From Paenibacillus sp. H1-7 (GTDB lineage Bacteria > Bacillota > Bacilli > Paenibacillales > NBRC-103111), in assembly GCF_022354825.1 (NCBI RefSeq), contig NZ_CP031168.1, positions 3,535,501 through 3,599,500 on the forward strand: a stretch of 64,000 nucleotides of DNA, read 5' to 3'. The translations under genes and the position numbers were made by a program. Positions 34,102 to 42,415 of the stretch are shown one piece after another; positions within the stretch are counted from its first letter, which is position 1, and each line of letters opens with the position of its first letter. The notes under the pieces were generated by a model. It saw nothing but the letters and a program-made list of their open reading frames with translations, made no database searches and was not told the DNA's origin.

Positions 34102-36519
34102 TTGAAGACGCTTATTATTGCCGAAAAGCCTGATATGGGAAGAAATATCGCGGCTGCGATCGATCCGAAAGCGAAAAATCACCGCACCTATATCGAAGGC
34201 GAGCAGTACATTATTACGTGGGCTATCGGACATCTAATCGGGTTGGCCGAGCCGGATGCTTACGACGATAAATATAAGAAATGGAATTTTAATGACCTGC
34301 CGATAATTCCGGACAACTTCAAGCTGGTCCCTAACTACAAGACCAAGGATCAGTTAAAGGTCATTGCGGATCTTGCCAAGCGAAGCGATAACCTCGTTAA
34401 CGCGTGCGATGCGGGGCGGGAAGGGCAGCATATTTTCTCATTGATTCAACGCCATTTGAAGCTGCGTCATCCCGTGAAGCGGCTGTGGATTTCGGACTTG
34501 ACGCCGGAGACGATTCGAAGAGGCTTTGCAGAGCTGAAGGACGGCAAGGATTACGACAACTTGACGAAGGCGGCCAGAGCGCGAAGCGAGGCGGATTGGC
34601 TGATCGGGATGAACGGATCGCGCGCATTTACGACGAAGCATAATGAACTGCTGTCCGTCGGCCGTGTACAAACCCCCGTGCTAGCCATATTGTATGACCG
34701 CCAAAAGGAGATCGAAGCGTTCCAGATCAGCAAGTATTACGATGTGGAAGCTCAGTTCAAGCAAGGTGAGACGGAATATAAAGGCATGTGGCAGGGAGAG
34801 CGGATCACCGATCCGGACAAAGCGAATGCTCTGGTCACCAAGCTGAAGGGCAAACAGGGCCGAATCAACAGCTACGACGTGAAGGATACGAAGGAGTATC
34901 CGTTCAGGCTGTACGATCTGACTCTGCTTCAACGCGAAGCTAACGCCAAGTACGGCTATTCCGCCAAAAAAACGTTAGACCTGGCCCAGGCCTTGTACGA
35001 GAAGCACAAGGTCATCAGCTACCCAAGGACGAATTCGAACTATGTGACGGAGCAAAATATCGCGGAGATGCACCGTTCCCTGGATCAGCTCCGCAGTAAC
35101 CCGGCTTATAGCACGCTGGTAGTGAATGCCGATAAAAGCCGTGTACACAAAAACAACAAAGCGGTATGTAACCCGGCCAAAGTGGAAGACCACCACGCCA
35201 TCCTGCCGACACACAAAAAAGCGAGCGGCTTATCGGCAGATGAGCAGCATATTTACGATTTGATTGTGCGGCGGTTTTTGTCCCATTTTTACCCTCCGGC
35301 GGAATATAAGGTGCATACGATACTGACTGAAGTGGAGCAGGAGCTGTTCAGGAGCACGATCAAGCAGCTGTTGTCCGAGGGCTGGAAAGTCATTTACACG
35401 GACCAGAAAAAAGAAAAGCCGAAATCGCGCGGGAAATCTGATAAGTCCGATGAGGAGGAACAGGAGGAGGAAATCAGCACTCCATTCACCCTGGAAGTGA
35501 ACGTCCCTGTCCGGTGCGCCAAAATTGCCGCTAAGGAAAAGGAGACGCAGCCGCCGAAAGCTTATACGGAAGGAACGCTCCTGAAAGCGATGGAAGGGGC
35601 GGGCAAGCAGGTCGAGGATGAAGAGCTGCGGGAAGCGATGAAGGATTCAGGCCTCGGCACACCAGCGACGCGAGCATCGGTAATCGAGCGGTTGAAGCAG
35701 GTAGGCTACATCGTCATGCAGGGGAAGAAGATCGTCATCGCGCAGAAAGGCCGCACTGCGGTCGAGCTGATCCGCGGCGCGGGCGTCGATCTGCTGACGT
35801 CGCCCGAAATGACCGGTCATTGGGAACGCCGTCTCAATGAGATCGCCCGCGGGTTGGCCTCGGACGAGGCGTTCATGGCCAACGTGAAGAAGTTCACGAA
35901 CCTTATTATCGATAAGGTTCGAGTGCAGTCGAAGGCAGCGAAGCAAGCCTTCGAAGGCGACGCCCCGTCAGCAGGCGCAGCCAAGCGGACGCGCAAGCGC
36001 GGCGCTGCCGCGACGGGCGAAGCCGCAGCGGCCCCTGCCGGGAAGCGCACGCGCGCCAAGCGCAGCGCCGACGCGGAGGCGCCTGCTCCGGCGGGCAGCA
36101 GCGCGCGTACGCGGCGCAGCACGGCGGCGAGCGCAGCTGCGGCAGCGCAGCCCGCGCCTGCCGCAGCTGGCAGCGGGGCCGCGCTGCAAGCCCGTGCGCC
36201 GCGAGCCGCGAGCGATGCTGGCGGCGCTACCGCCGCCGCGGCTAGGCCGGGCATAGCCGCGTGTCCGCGCCCGGGATGCGGCGGGCGCATCATCATGGGC
36301 AAGCGCGGCTACGGCTGCACCGAATACAAAGCCGGCTGCGGCTTTGTCATATGGAAGGACAGCTATGGCGCCTCGCTGTCCGAAACGGCCGTACGCTTCC
36401 TTATCGAGAAAGGAAGCACGGCTTGGATGAGCTTGACGGACGACAGCGGCATGCCCGTAGAAGGACGTCTGGTGCTGCTGGACCCAAGCACCGGGAAGCT
36501 CGGGTTGAGGCAGAGCTGA
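34102..36519 (+). CDS. topB: DNA topoisomerase III, type IA
   Basis: About 805 residues starting at TTG 34102 (GAGGAG 9-10 bases upstream); a TTG at 34096 is too close to that site. The TOPRIM domain begins KTLIIAEKPDMGRN and has DAGREGQHIF. The active-site Tyr is in ISYPRTNSNYV (about residue 307). After the core comes an Ala/Arg/Pro-rich low-complexity stretch (residues about 612-716). Then a C-terminal zinc-ribbon-like module follows with four Cys (ACPRPGCGG...YGCTEYKAGCGF). It relaxes and decatenates negatively supercoiled or single-stranded DNA. The low-complexity part has much higher GC than its surroundings. Confidence 0.92.
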   Translation: MKTLIIAEKPDMGRNIAAAIDPKAKNHRTYIEGEQYIITWAIGHLIGLAEPDAYDDKYKKWNFNDLPIIPDNFKLVPNYKTKDQLKVIADLAKRSDNLVNACDAGREGQHIFSLIQRHLKLRHPVKRLWISDLTPETIRRGFAELKDGKDYDNLTKAARARSEADWLIGMNGSRAFTTKHNELLSVGRVQTPVLAILYDRQKEIEAFQISKYYDVEAQFKQGETEYKGMWQGERITDPDKANALVTKLKGKQGRINSYDVKDTKEYPFRLYDLTLLQREANAKYGYSAKKTLDLAQALYEKHKVISYPRTNSNYVTEQNIAEMHRSLDQLRSNPAYSTLVVNADKSRVHKNNKAVCNPAKVEDHHAILPTHKKASGLSADEQHIYDLIVRRFLSHFYPPAEYKVHTILTEVEQELFRSTIKQLLSEGWKVIYTDQKKEKPKSRGKSDKSDEEEQEEEISTPFTLEVNVPVRCAKIAAKEKETQPPKAYTEGTLLKAMEGAGKQVEDEELREAMKDSGLGTPATRASVIERLKQVGYIVMQGKKIVIAQKGRTAVELIRGAGVDLLTSPEMTGHWERRLNEIARGLASDEAFMANVKKFTNLIIDKVRVQSKAAKQAFEGDAPSAGAAKRTRKRGAAATGEAAAAPAGKRTRAKRSADAEAPAPAGSSARTRRSTAASAAAAAQPAPAAAGSGAALQARAPRAASDAGGATAAAARPGIAACPRPGCGGRIIMGKRGYGCTEYKAGCGFVIWKDSYGASLSETAVRFLIEKGSTAWMSLTDDSGMPVEGRLVLLDPSTGKLGLRQS

Positions 36520-36585
36520 TTATATACCCGGTGGAGGCTCTGTAAGCCTCACTGTATTGACATCATGGGGAAGAGGGTGTGTGAG

Positions 36586-37002
36586 ATGCTGGAAATACCG
36601 GTGCCTTACGTGCGGGCGAATCAGGCAGGTATCGTCTTGTTCGTTCTATTGGGAATCGTGCTTCAACAGCCGGCATGGATCGTAGTGCTGTGGGCGATTC
36701 AGGTCGTCGGATTGTGGCGCGGGGCTCGCGGCAATGCGTTCATCGCAGCAGCCGCACCTTTGCTGAAGTCGCGAATAGCCGGCGCACCTACCGAATCGCG
36801 GGAGCTGCAGCGGTTCAATAATTCCATAGCCGTCCTGCTGCTTACGGTCTCGACGCTATGGTTCCTCTGGAGTCCGGAGTCCATCGGCGGATATGTTGCT
36901 GCAGGGATGGTAGCTGTCGCCGCACTGGCAGCGCTTTGCGGATACTGCGTCGGCTGCTTCCTTTATTACCAATTCAAGAAAAATACGAGAAGAAGAAAAT
37001 AA
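36586..37002 (+). CDS. DUF4395-like membrane protein
   Basis: About 138 residues, ATG 36586 after GAAGAGGGTG. Three to four hydrophobic helices are apparent. The C-terminal motif GYCVGCFLYYQFKK carries a CxxC pair at a membrane boundary, as in DUF4395 proteins, which often sit near thiol-redox or rhodanese genes. No such gene is next to it here; it follows topB by 66 bases. It might take part in membrane thiol chemistry, which is inference only. Confidence 0.75.
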   Translation: MLEIPVPYVRANQAGIVLFVLLGIVLQQPAWIVVLWAIQVVGLWRGARGNAFIAAAAPLLKSRIAGAPTESRELQRFNNSIAVLLLTVSTLWFLWSPESIGGYVAAGMVAVAALAALCGYCVGCFLYYQFKKNTRRRK

Positions 37003-37045
37003 TCCAAGCACGCTGCATTCGAGGCGGCAGCGTTTCTTGATATTC

Positions 37046-37096
37046 AAAAGACCGGCCTTCACGGGTTCTGCCCGAAGTGCAGCCGGTCTTTTTCTT
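37046..37096. terminator. Bidirectional terminator between DUF4395 and hemolysin III genes
   Basis: An 11-bp stem AAAAGACCGGC/GCCGGTCTTTT encloses an inner CTTC-CGGG/CCCG-GAAG hairpin and is followed by T tracts. It lies between convergent genes. Confidence 0.82.
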
Positions 37097-37121
37097 GTCG
37101 GTTAAATAGCGGAATATGCTG

Positions 37122-37766
37122 CTAAGCGAGAAGCGGGAGTACGTACCCATAGACACAAATAAAGTGGCATACGCTGCCTGCTACGACGAACAGATGCCAT
37201 ACCGTATGGTGATATCGTACCGTTCTCCAGAAGTAAAAGATGCTCCCGATACTGTACAGCAATACTCCCAGTAGAAGCCAGAACATCCCTTTATGGGGCA
37301 GCACCAGCTGCAGCGGCCGGATTATTAGGACGACCAGCCAGGCCATCGCCAAATATTGACCGATGGAGAAGGTCATGAACCGTCCTGGAAAAGCAAGCTT
37401 CATGGACACTCCGACCATAGCCAGCAGCCATACGATGCCAAGCATTGCTAGCCCTAATGTCTGGTTGCGCAGAAGAAGCAGGAAAGGTGTATACGTCCCT
37501 GCGATAAGGATATAAATGGCGGCATGGTCCAGCATCTCGTAGCGGATCATGGACTTCTCGTCCGAGCTGCTGTGCAGCAGCGTCGAGCAGACGTACAGTA
37601 CGACGAGGGAGCCGCCGAAAGCTATGCTTCCGCATGCGTGCAGCAGGCTTCCGGTCTTCACGGACTGCATGATCAATAGGATGAGCCCGGCGGCGCTGAG
37701 AATGGCTCCAAGTCCATGGCTCAAGGCGTTGGCTCGTTCTTCGTTCCATGTGGATGCTGCGTTCAT
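37122..37766 (-). CDS. trhA: Hemolysin III / TrhA (PAQR family) membrane protein
   Basis: 214 residues and seven predicted membrane helices. The PAQR/hemolysin III signature residues are visible: NALSHGLGA near the start, CSTLLHSSSDE, LDHAAIYILIAGTYTPF, and VWHLFVVAGSVCHFICVY near the end. The His and Asp residues form the family metal site. The role is membrane-lipid (fluidity) homeostasis rather than proven haemolysis. It stands alone, convergent with the DUF4395 gene and divergent from the leuA unit. Confidence 0.92.
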   Translation of the reverse strand: MNAASTWNEERANALSHGLGAILSAAGLILLIMQSVKTGSLLHACGSIAFGGSLVVLYVCSTLLHSSSDEKSMIRYEMLDHAAIYILIAGTYTPFLLLLRNQTLGLAMLGIVWLLAMVGVSMKLAFPGRFMTFSIGQYLAMAWLVVLIIRPLQLVLPHKGMFWLLLGVLLYSIGSIFYFWRTVRYHHTVWHLFVVAGSVCHFICVYGYVLPLLA

Positions 37767-37834
37767 GGTAGTTTCACTCCTGTTGGTCCATTTATCCAGG
37801 CTCTTCTACCATTGTGTCCAAGGAGCGGATTTTT

Positions 37835-37926
37835 TACCACAATAGAACTTTTAGATTCCGATGTCATCGGAATGAAATTTCTATTTGGCGATAAAAACTA
37901 CCGCTGAACGCGGTCGCTCATCTTCG
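37835..37926 (+). repeat. Direct repeat copy A, upstream of leuA
   Basis: About 92 bases, closely matching 40117-40207 in the same orientation. It contains a perfect 8-bp hairpin (ATTCCGAT 37855-37862 with ATCGGAAT 37866-37873) nested in an AATAGAA...TTCTATT stem. A conserved 3' half follows (GGCGATAAAA...CTGAACGCGGTCGCTCATC). No reading frame. See findings. Confidence 0.8.
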
Positions 37927-37954
37927 CTAGATACGTAGAATATTCAAACAATAC

Positions 37955-37983
37955 TTGACACCGGAGAATAAGTGATTTAACAT
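37955..37983 (+). promoter_or_regulatory. Promoter of the leuA T-box unit
   Basis: TTGACA (37955-37960), 17 bases, TAACAT (37978-37983). A sigma-A type promoter would start the RNA about 50 bases before the T-box stem I. Confidence 0.6.
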
Positions 37984-38036
37984 TAAATCTAATATTTATA
38001 AATACATTGAGAAGGAATAGTACGGTTTTTTAAGCG

Positions 38037-38283
38037 AACAGAGAGCTGTTGGACGGTGTGAAACAGCCGCGGAGAAAATCGGAACTCACCTTGGAGTTGC
38101 TCGCTGAACCAGTAAAGTAGGTGGAGCCGGAGCCTGACCGTTATCATCAGGAGGATACGAGGTTACTCGGTTTGATAACCCGTGTCCGTAGAGTGCATGC
38201 CTATAGGGCGTGAATTCGGAGTGGTACCGCGTAAGATATCAAAGTCTTTCGTCTCTGTTTATGGAGATGAAGGGCTTTTTTTA
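38037..38283 (+). ncRNA. T-box leader, leucine specifier, controlling leuA
   Basis: The conserved T-box sequence GGAGTGGTACCGCG is at 38218-38231. A stem I region at 38037-38110 carries the specifier-loop context GGAACTCACC, with CTC (Leu, 38095-38097). The downstream terminator pairs AGTCTTTCGTCTC (from 38243) with GGAGATGAAGGGCT and ends in a T run (38274-38282). Uncharged tRNA-Leu should stabilise the antiterminator and allow leuA expression. The specifier agrees with the downstream enzyme. Confidence 0.93.
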
Positions 38284-38338
38284 GTTCCGTCCGATTTTCG
38301 GCAAAGCAGCGCAGAAATTGATGAGAGGAAAGATGACC

Positions 38339-40018
38339 ATGAAAAATGTTGAAAAGTACGCAAGAGGATATTTTACGCCGCCGGAAACAAGCTTGAAGTG
38401 GACACGGAAGGAATATATTACGGAGGCGCCTATTTGGTGCAGCGTCGACCTTCGCGACGGAAATCAGGCATTAATCGTTCCAATGAATTTGGAGGAAAAG
38501 CTGGAATATTTCAAATTGCTTGTGGATATCGGGTTCAAGGAGATTGAAGTCGGATTTCCAGCGGCGTCGGAGACGGAATTTACCTTTTTACGCACATTGA
38601 TTGAGCAGGAATTGATTCCTGATGATGTAACAATTCAAGTGCTTACCCAATCGAGAGAGCATATTATCCGTAAAACCTTTGAATCGCTGAAAGGCGCGAA
38701 AAAAGCCGTAGTCCATTTGTACAACTCGACTTCCGTAGCGCAGCGGGAACAGGTATTCCGCAAATCCAAGGAAGAAATTATTGAAATCGCTGTGAGCGGC
38801 GCGAAGTTGTTAAAGCAGTGTGCGGAGGAAACAGAGGGTAATTTTCAGTTCCAGTATTCGCCGGAAAGCTTCACAGGTACGGAGATTGATTTTGCGCTAG
38901 ACATCTGTAACAGCGTACTCGATGTATGGCAACCGACGGCGGAAAACCCAGTCATCATTAATCTTCCTGCGACGGTATCCATGTCGATGCCTCACGTCTA
39001 CGCCAGCCAGATCGAGTTTATGAGCGAGCACATGAATTTCCGTGAACATGTTATATTGTCACTCCATCCGCATAACGACAGGGGAACAGGCGTGGCGGAT
39101 GCGGAGCTGGGGGTACTGGCCGGAGCTCAACGCGTCGAAGGCACCTTGTTCGGAAATGGTGAAAGAACGGGGAACGTGGACATTGTCACGTTGGCTCTTA
39201 ATATGTATTCGCACGGAGTAGACCCGCAGCTGAATTTTAATAACATCCCTGCAATCATCTCCGTTTATGAGCGACTGACCAAAATGAGAGTAAGCGAAAG
39301 ACATCCTTACGGCGGCGAGCTGGTATTCACCGCATTTTCCGGTTCGCATCAGGATGCGATTGCTAAAGGAATGAAATGGCGCGACGAGCAGAAGCCTAGA
39401 AATTGGTCGGTCCCTTATCTGCTGATTGACCCGAAGGATATCGGCAGAGAGTATGAAGGCGATATTATCCGCATTAACAGCCAGTCCGGCAAAGGCGGGA
39501 TTGGGTACATTCTACAGCAAAAGTACGGTCTTGATCTCCCGGCGAAAATGCGTGAAAGCTTCGGATACTGCGTTAAGAACGTATCGGATCAGCAGCAAAA
39601 GGAACTGATGCCGGAAGAAATTTACGATATTTTCTTGAAAGAATATGTGAATTTAAATACTCCAATCGAGTTTGTCAAGTATCGCTTTACGGACAATGAA
39701 GATTTTCAAACCATCGTCACTATACGTTCCGGCAATGAAGTCAAGGAGCTTGCGGGCACCGGAAACGGGAGACTGGATGCAATCAGCAATGCACTCCAAA
39801 CCCATCTTGGAATAGATTATTCCGATTTGTTCTATAAGGAGCATGCTCTGGAAACAGGCTCTAAATCACAAGCTGTTTCTTATATCGGTATCACGGCTCC
39901 GAACGGCATCGTATATTGGGGTTGCGGCATTGATGTGGATATCATGACCTCATCTGTAAAAGCTCTGTTTAGTGCTGTAAATCAGATGAGCAATAATACC
40001 GCAAACGTAACAAAGTAG
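38339..40018 (+). CDS. leuA: 2-isopropylmalate synthase, long (LeuA2) type
   Basis: About 559 residues from ATG 38339, chosen because GAGAGG lies 10 bases upstream. The HMGL-like barrel has WCSVDLRDGNQAL with the catalytic Arg-Asp, VGFPAASETEF, and the metal-binding HPHNDRGTGVAD. The C-terminal LeuA dimer/leucine feedback domain spans roughly residues 430-555. It condenses acetyl-CoA and 2-ketoisovalerate, the first committed step of leucine synthesis. It is monocistronic, with no leuBCD next to it, and is controlled by the T-box upstream and a strong terminator downstream. Confidence 0.95.
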   Translation: MKNVEKYARGYFTPPETSLKWTRKEYITEAPIWCSVDLRDGNQALIVPMNLEEKLEYFKLLVDIGFKEIEVGFPAASETEFTFLRTLIEQELIPDDVTIQVLTQSREHIIRKTFESLKGAKKAVVHLYNSTSVAQREQVFRKSKEEIIEIAVSGAKLLKQCAEETEGNFQFQYSPESFTGTEIDFALDICNSVLDVWQPTAENPVIINLPATVSMSMPHVYASQIEFMSEHMNFREHVILSLHPHNDRGTGVADAELGVLAGAQRVEGTLFGNGERTGNVDIVTLALNMYSHGVDPQLNFNNIPAIISVYERLTKMRVSERHPYGGELVFTAFSGSHQDAIAKGMKWRDEQKPRNWSVPYLLIDPKDIGREYEGDIIRINSQSGKGGIGYILQQKYGLDLPAKMRESFGYCVKNVSDQQQKELMPEEIYDIFLKEYVNLNTPIEFVKYRFTDNEDFQTIVTIRSGNEVKELAGTGNGRLDAISNALQTHLGIDYSDLFYKEHALETGSKSQAVSYIGITAPNGIVYWGCGIDVDIMTSSVKALFSAVNQMSNNTANVTK

Positions 40019-40074
40019 AGTCGCAACATGTAAGGCATGAACATGAATCAAGTCTTGTTATTGGACAGAACTGC

Positions 40075-40115
40075 AAAAAGAGGAGCAGCTTGAGTACTCA
40101 AGCTGCTCCTTTTTG
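40075..40115. terminator. Strong palindromic terminator after leuA
   Basis: A perfect 30-base palindrome (40081-40110) is flanked by AAAAAG and TTTTTG. It lies 56 bases after the leuA stop. Confidence 0.93.
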
Positions 40116-40116
40116 T

Positions 40117-40207
40117 TACCACAATAGAATTTATAAGATTTCGAGATCATCGGATGAAAAATTCTATTTGGCGATAAAACCTACCTCTGAACGCGGTCGC
40201 TCATCTT
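40117..40207 (+). repeat. Direct repeat copy B, downstream of leuA
   Basis: About 91 bases closely matching copy A. The outer AATAGAATTT/AAATTCTATT stem is kept and even longer, while the inner 8-bp hairpin has decayed. The 3' half is nearly identical. The stretch from here to 40315 has no other feature that I can see. Confidence 0.8.
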
Positions 40208-40315
40208 TGAAAGGCCTCGGTAGAGGGTTTCTCATTTATAAGGGTGAGGTCTACTTCCCGCATTCAAGGATTAACAGTCTGGCTGCTGCCATCTTTTTTG
40301 GCTGCTTCCGAACAG

Positions 40316-41653
40316 TCAATCATCCACTCGGACAATACACGGAGCCGGCACTTCATTGCCGCGCTTCTGGGGAAACAGCCACAGCTGCGGCGTATCCGAT
40401 ACTCCCGTGATGGATATCTGGAATGGACGATCCGGAAAATGACGGCTTCGCAGCAGGACATTGCTTCCGTCGGTTTCGGCCGATTCCGGATGAGTGCTTG
40501 GAACGGGCTTGCTGTCGCATAGAATTTTATAATTCGTGACATCGCTGCCGGAAGCCGTATCGATCCTCTTCTGAAACTGAATCAGCACGGCTTCCCGGCT
40601 TTTCCTTACCGCGTTCATGGGACGCGGTTTTTCGTCGTACATATACTTGCCAAGGTGATATTCATAGGCCGTCCAGGTGGCATATCTTAGCTTATCCGAT
40701 GTATTTGCGAATTGCTCCAGCCAGCCTCTCGATCGGCGCATGGGCTTCAGCGACCCGATGTCGGTTTGCAGGCCTAGCGGCAGGGCAGGATGAAGCGCGC
40801 GGATTTTGGCGGCAAAAGGCTCATAGCGGCTTGCGTAGTCGGCAGGAAGCTTCCAGCGCATCCAATCCGGCCAATGCGTCTGGATGAAATGAACGTCCGG
40901 GCGGACGAACGAAATCATCGACGGTGCATCGATACCTTGGTATTCGCGCACCTTATCAACCGAATCGGGGCCGGCGTCCACTCCGAGCGACCACGTGGCA
41001 ATGCGGATATCGGGCCTTGCTTCTCTTACGCCGCCTTTTCCGTTGATGAGCTCATAAAGAAACCGGTTGACGGCGGTGACCCTGAACTCGATCCACTGAC
41101 GGTACAAAATCGGATTTTTCTTATAATACAGAGGCGAGGAGGAATGCTTGAAATCCGGGATATCCGACCCGCACTGCTGCTTGAAGGCCGCTCGGGCATA
41201 AGGTCCCACATCGCCGTACACGCCGCTAGACAGCCCGTTCCACTCCGGAAAATAGGGCTCGGCAACCTCCAGCCCGTCGAACGGATAATTTCGTACCAGC
41301 TCGGCCAGCGCGTGTTTTTTCCATTCGACATAGCGATAGCTGAACGGACTAAGACGATAGTAGCCGTCGTTAACCGGTTTGAGCAGCGTCATTTGCCAGT
41401 CCGGCCAATCGCCCGGCAAATGCTCGGTCGTATACGTTCCGTTGCCCAGTACCGTAGCCCACACGCCAAACCCAGTGGAACGAAGCGTGTCCAGCAGCCG
41501 GCCGTTCACCTTCGTTTCATTCGTAACGAAAAAATGGATGACTCTATAGCCCGCCAGCCAGAGCTCATCGGCAATGCTTTGGTCGGACCGGTTTAAATAA
41601 TAGGGAAATGACGGGTCGATCTGAATGGAGGGGCCAAGCCATTGTCTATTCAT
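40316..41653 (-). CDS. Putative TIM-barrel hydrolase, glycoside-hydrolase-like, unknown specificity
   Basis: 445 residues with an AAAGGCGGTG ribosome site before ATG 41653. No signal peptide. Strand-like segments (GYRVIHFFVTNET, GFGVWATVLGNG, FDGLEVAEPYFPEWNGL, DIRIATWSLGVDAGP, VHFIQTHWPDWMRW, LPLGLQTDIGSL) recur at intervals typical of a TIM barrel. Acidic residues at their ends (E and D in FDGLEVAEP) could be catalytic, as in uncharacterised glycoside-hydrolase-like families. I do not recognise the family for certain. It lies alone, next to repeat copy B, and divergent from the GIY-YIG gene. Confidence 0.6.
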   Translation of the reverse strand: MNRQWLGPSIQIDPSFPYYLNRSDQSIADELWLAGYRVIHFFVTNETKVNGRLLDTLRSTGFGVWATVLGNGTYTTEHLPGDWPDWQMTLLKPVNDGYYRLSPFSYRYVEWKKHALAELVRNYPFDGLEVAEPYFPEWNGLSSGVYGDVGPYARAAFKQQCGSDIPDFKHSSSPLYYKKNPILYRQWIEFRVTAVNRFLYELINGKGGVREARPDIRIATWSLGVDAGPDSVDKVREYQGIDAPSMISFVRPDVHFIQTHWPDWMRWKLPADYASRYEPFAAKIRALHPALPLGLQTDIGSLKPMRRSRGWLEQFANTSDKLRYATWTAYEYHLGKYMYDEKPRPMNAVRKSREAVLIQFQKRIDTASGSDVTNYKILCDSKPVPSTHPESAETDGSNVLLRSRHFPDRPFQISITGVSDTPQLWLFPQKRGNEVPAPCIVRVDD

Positions 41654-41784
41654 CTTTGCACCGCCTTTCGGGAAAAAATCGTGCGGGTTAGGTGTATCTT
41701 TCCATCATACCGCTCCTGTGCAGCAATATAAAGCTTGCGATAGTGAATGATGATTTTGTTCGGCATACAAAACATATATGACGA

Positions 41785-41813
41785 TTGACTTTTAATAGAT
41801 GATGATTGATAAT
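41785..41813 (+). promoter_or_regulatory. Promoter of the GIY-YIG-like gene
   Basis: TTGACT, 17 bases, GATAAT. Right after it, ATAACTAA (41812-41819) and TTAGTTAT (41846-41853) form an 8-bp inverted repeat in the predicted 5' untranslated region, which could be an operator or a structured leader. Confidence 0.6.
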
Positions 41814-41878
41814 AACTAATATATTATAGACGTATTTATAAAACGTTAGTTATTTAGACAGCGAAAGGGGAAGGTGTC

Positions 41879-42229
41879 GTGAATCGCAGAAAAGAATTGG
41901 TACAGCAATATTTGGAGAAGAAGACGGTAGCGGGAGTGTATCAGATCAAAAACACCCGCAACGAGAAAATACTTATCGACAGCACCAAGAACATCAACAC
42001 GATCAACGGCAAAAAGTTTATGCTGAATTTCGGCTCGCACCCGAACAAGCGGCTGCAGGAGGAATGGAAGCAGTACGGAGAGGAAAGCTTTACTTTTGAA
42101 TTGCTGGAGCCGTTGAAGATGGAGGACAGCCCTTATTTCAACGCGAAGGAGGCGCTGGCCAAGCTGGAGGAGAAGTGGATACATGAGCTTCAGCCCTTCG
42201 GGGACCGCGGCTATCACAATAATGCATAG
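41879..42229 (+). CDS. GIY-YIG nuclease-like small protein
   Basis: 116 residues, GTG start after GAAAGGGGAAGG. The fold resembles the GIY-YIG_LuxR-like group: GVYQIKN at the place of GIY, then ILIDST where YIGST is expected, followed by a conserved ING...LNFG and EEKWIHELQPFG. The YIG Tyr-Ile-Gly and its neighbours are changed, so nuclease activity is doubtful. It has its own promoter and is followed by a 42-base gap to a hairpin-rich stretch. No known role. Confidence 0.65.
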   Translation: MNRRKELVQQYLEKKTVAGVYQIKNTRNEKILIDSTKNINTINGKKFMLNFGSHPNKRLQEEWKQYGEESFTFELLEPLKMEDSPYFNAKEALAKLEEKWIHELQPFGDRGYHNNA

Positions 42230-42318
42230 TCGCGGCTTATACACCGTGTATTTGCGGGCAATTGATCGGCAGCATCGCAGATCAATTGCTTTTTTTGTTG
42301 TCTGCTCGACAGGTTTAA

Positions 42319-42333
42319 TAGTAATTATTACTT
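42319..42333 (+). promoter_or_regulatory. Candidate Zur box before the CobW/Zur genes
   Basis: TAGTAAT-T-ATTACTT is a 7-1-7 inverted repeat close to the Bacillus Zur operator (TCGTAATNATTACGA). It ends five bases before a -35 hexamer. The next two genes are a zinc-type CobW protein and a Fur-family regulator, which supports the assignment. Confidence 0.6.
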
Positions 42334-42338
42334 ATAAT

Positions 42339-42367
42339 TTGACATTAGGAGCGGCTAGGACTACAAT
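42339..42367 (+). promoter_or_regulatory. Promoter of the CobW-type zinc gene
   Basis: TTGACA (42339-42344), 17-base spacer, TACAAT (42362-42367), near consensus. Transcription should start about 40 bases before ATG 42416. Confidence 0.82.
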
Positions 42368-42415
42368 TTTCTACATAGGTGTTGAATTGTCAGATGTTAG
42401 AGGAGAGAGAAGTCC

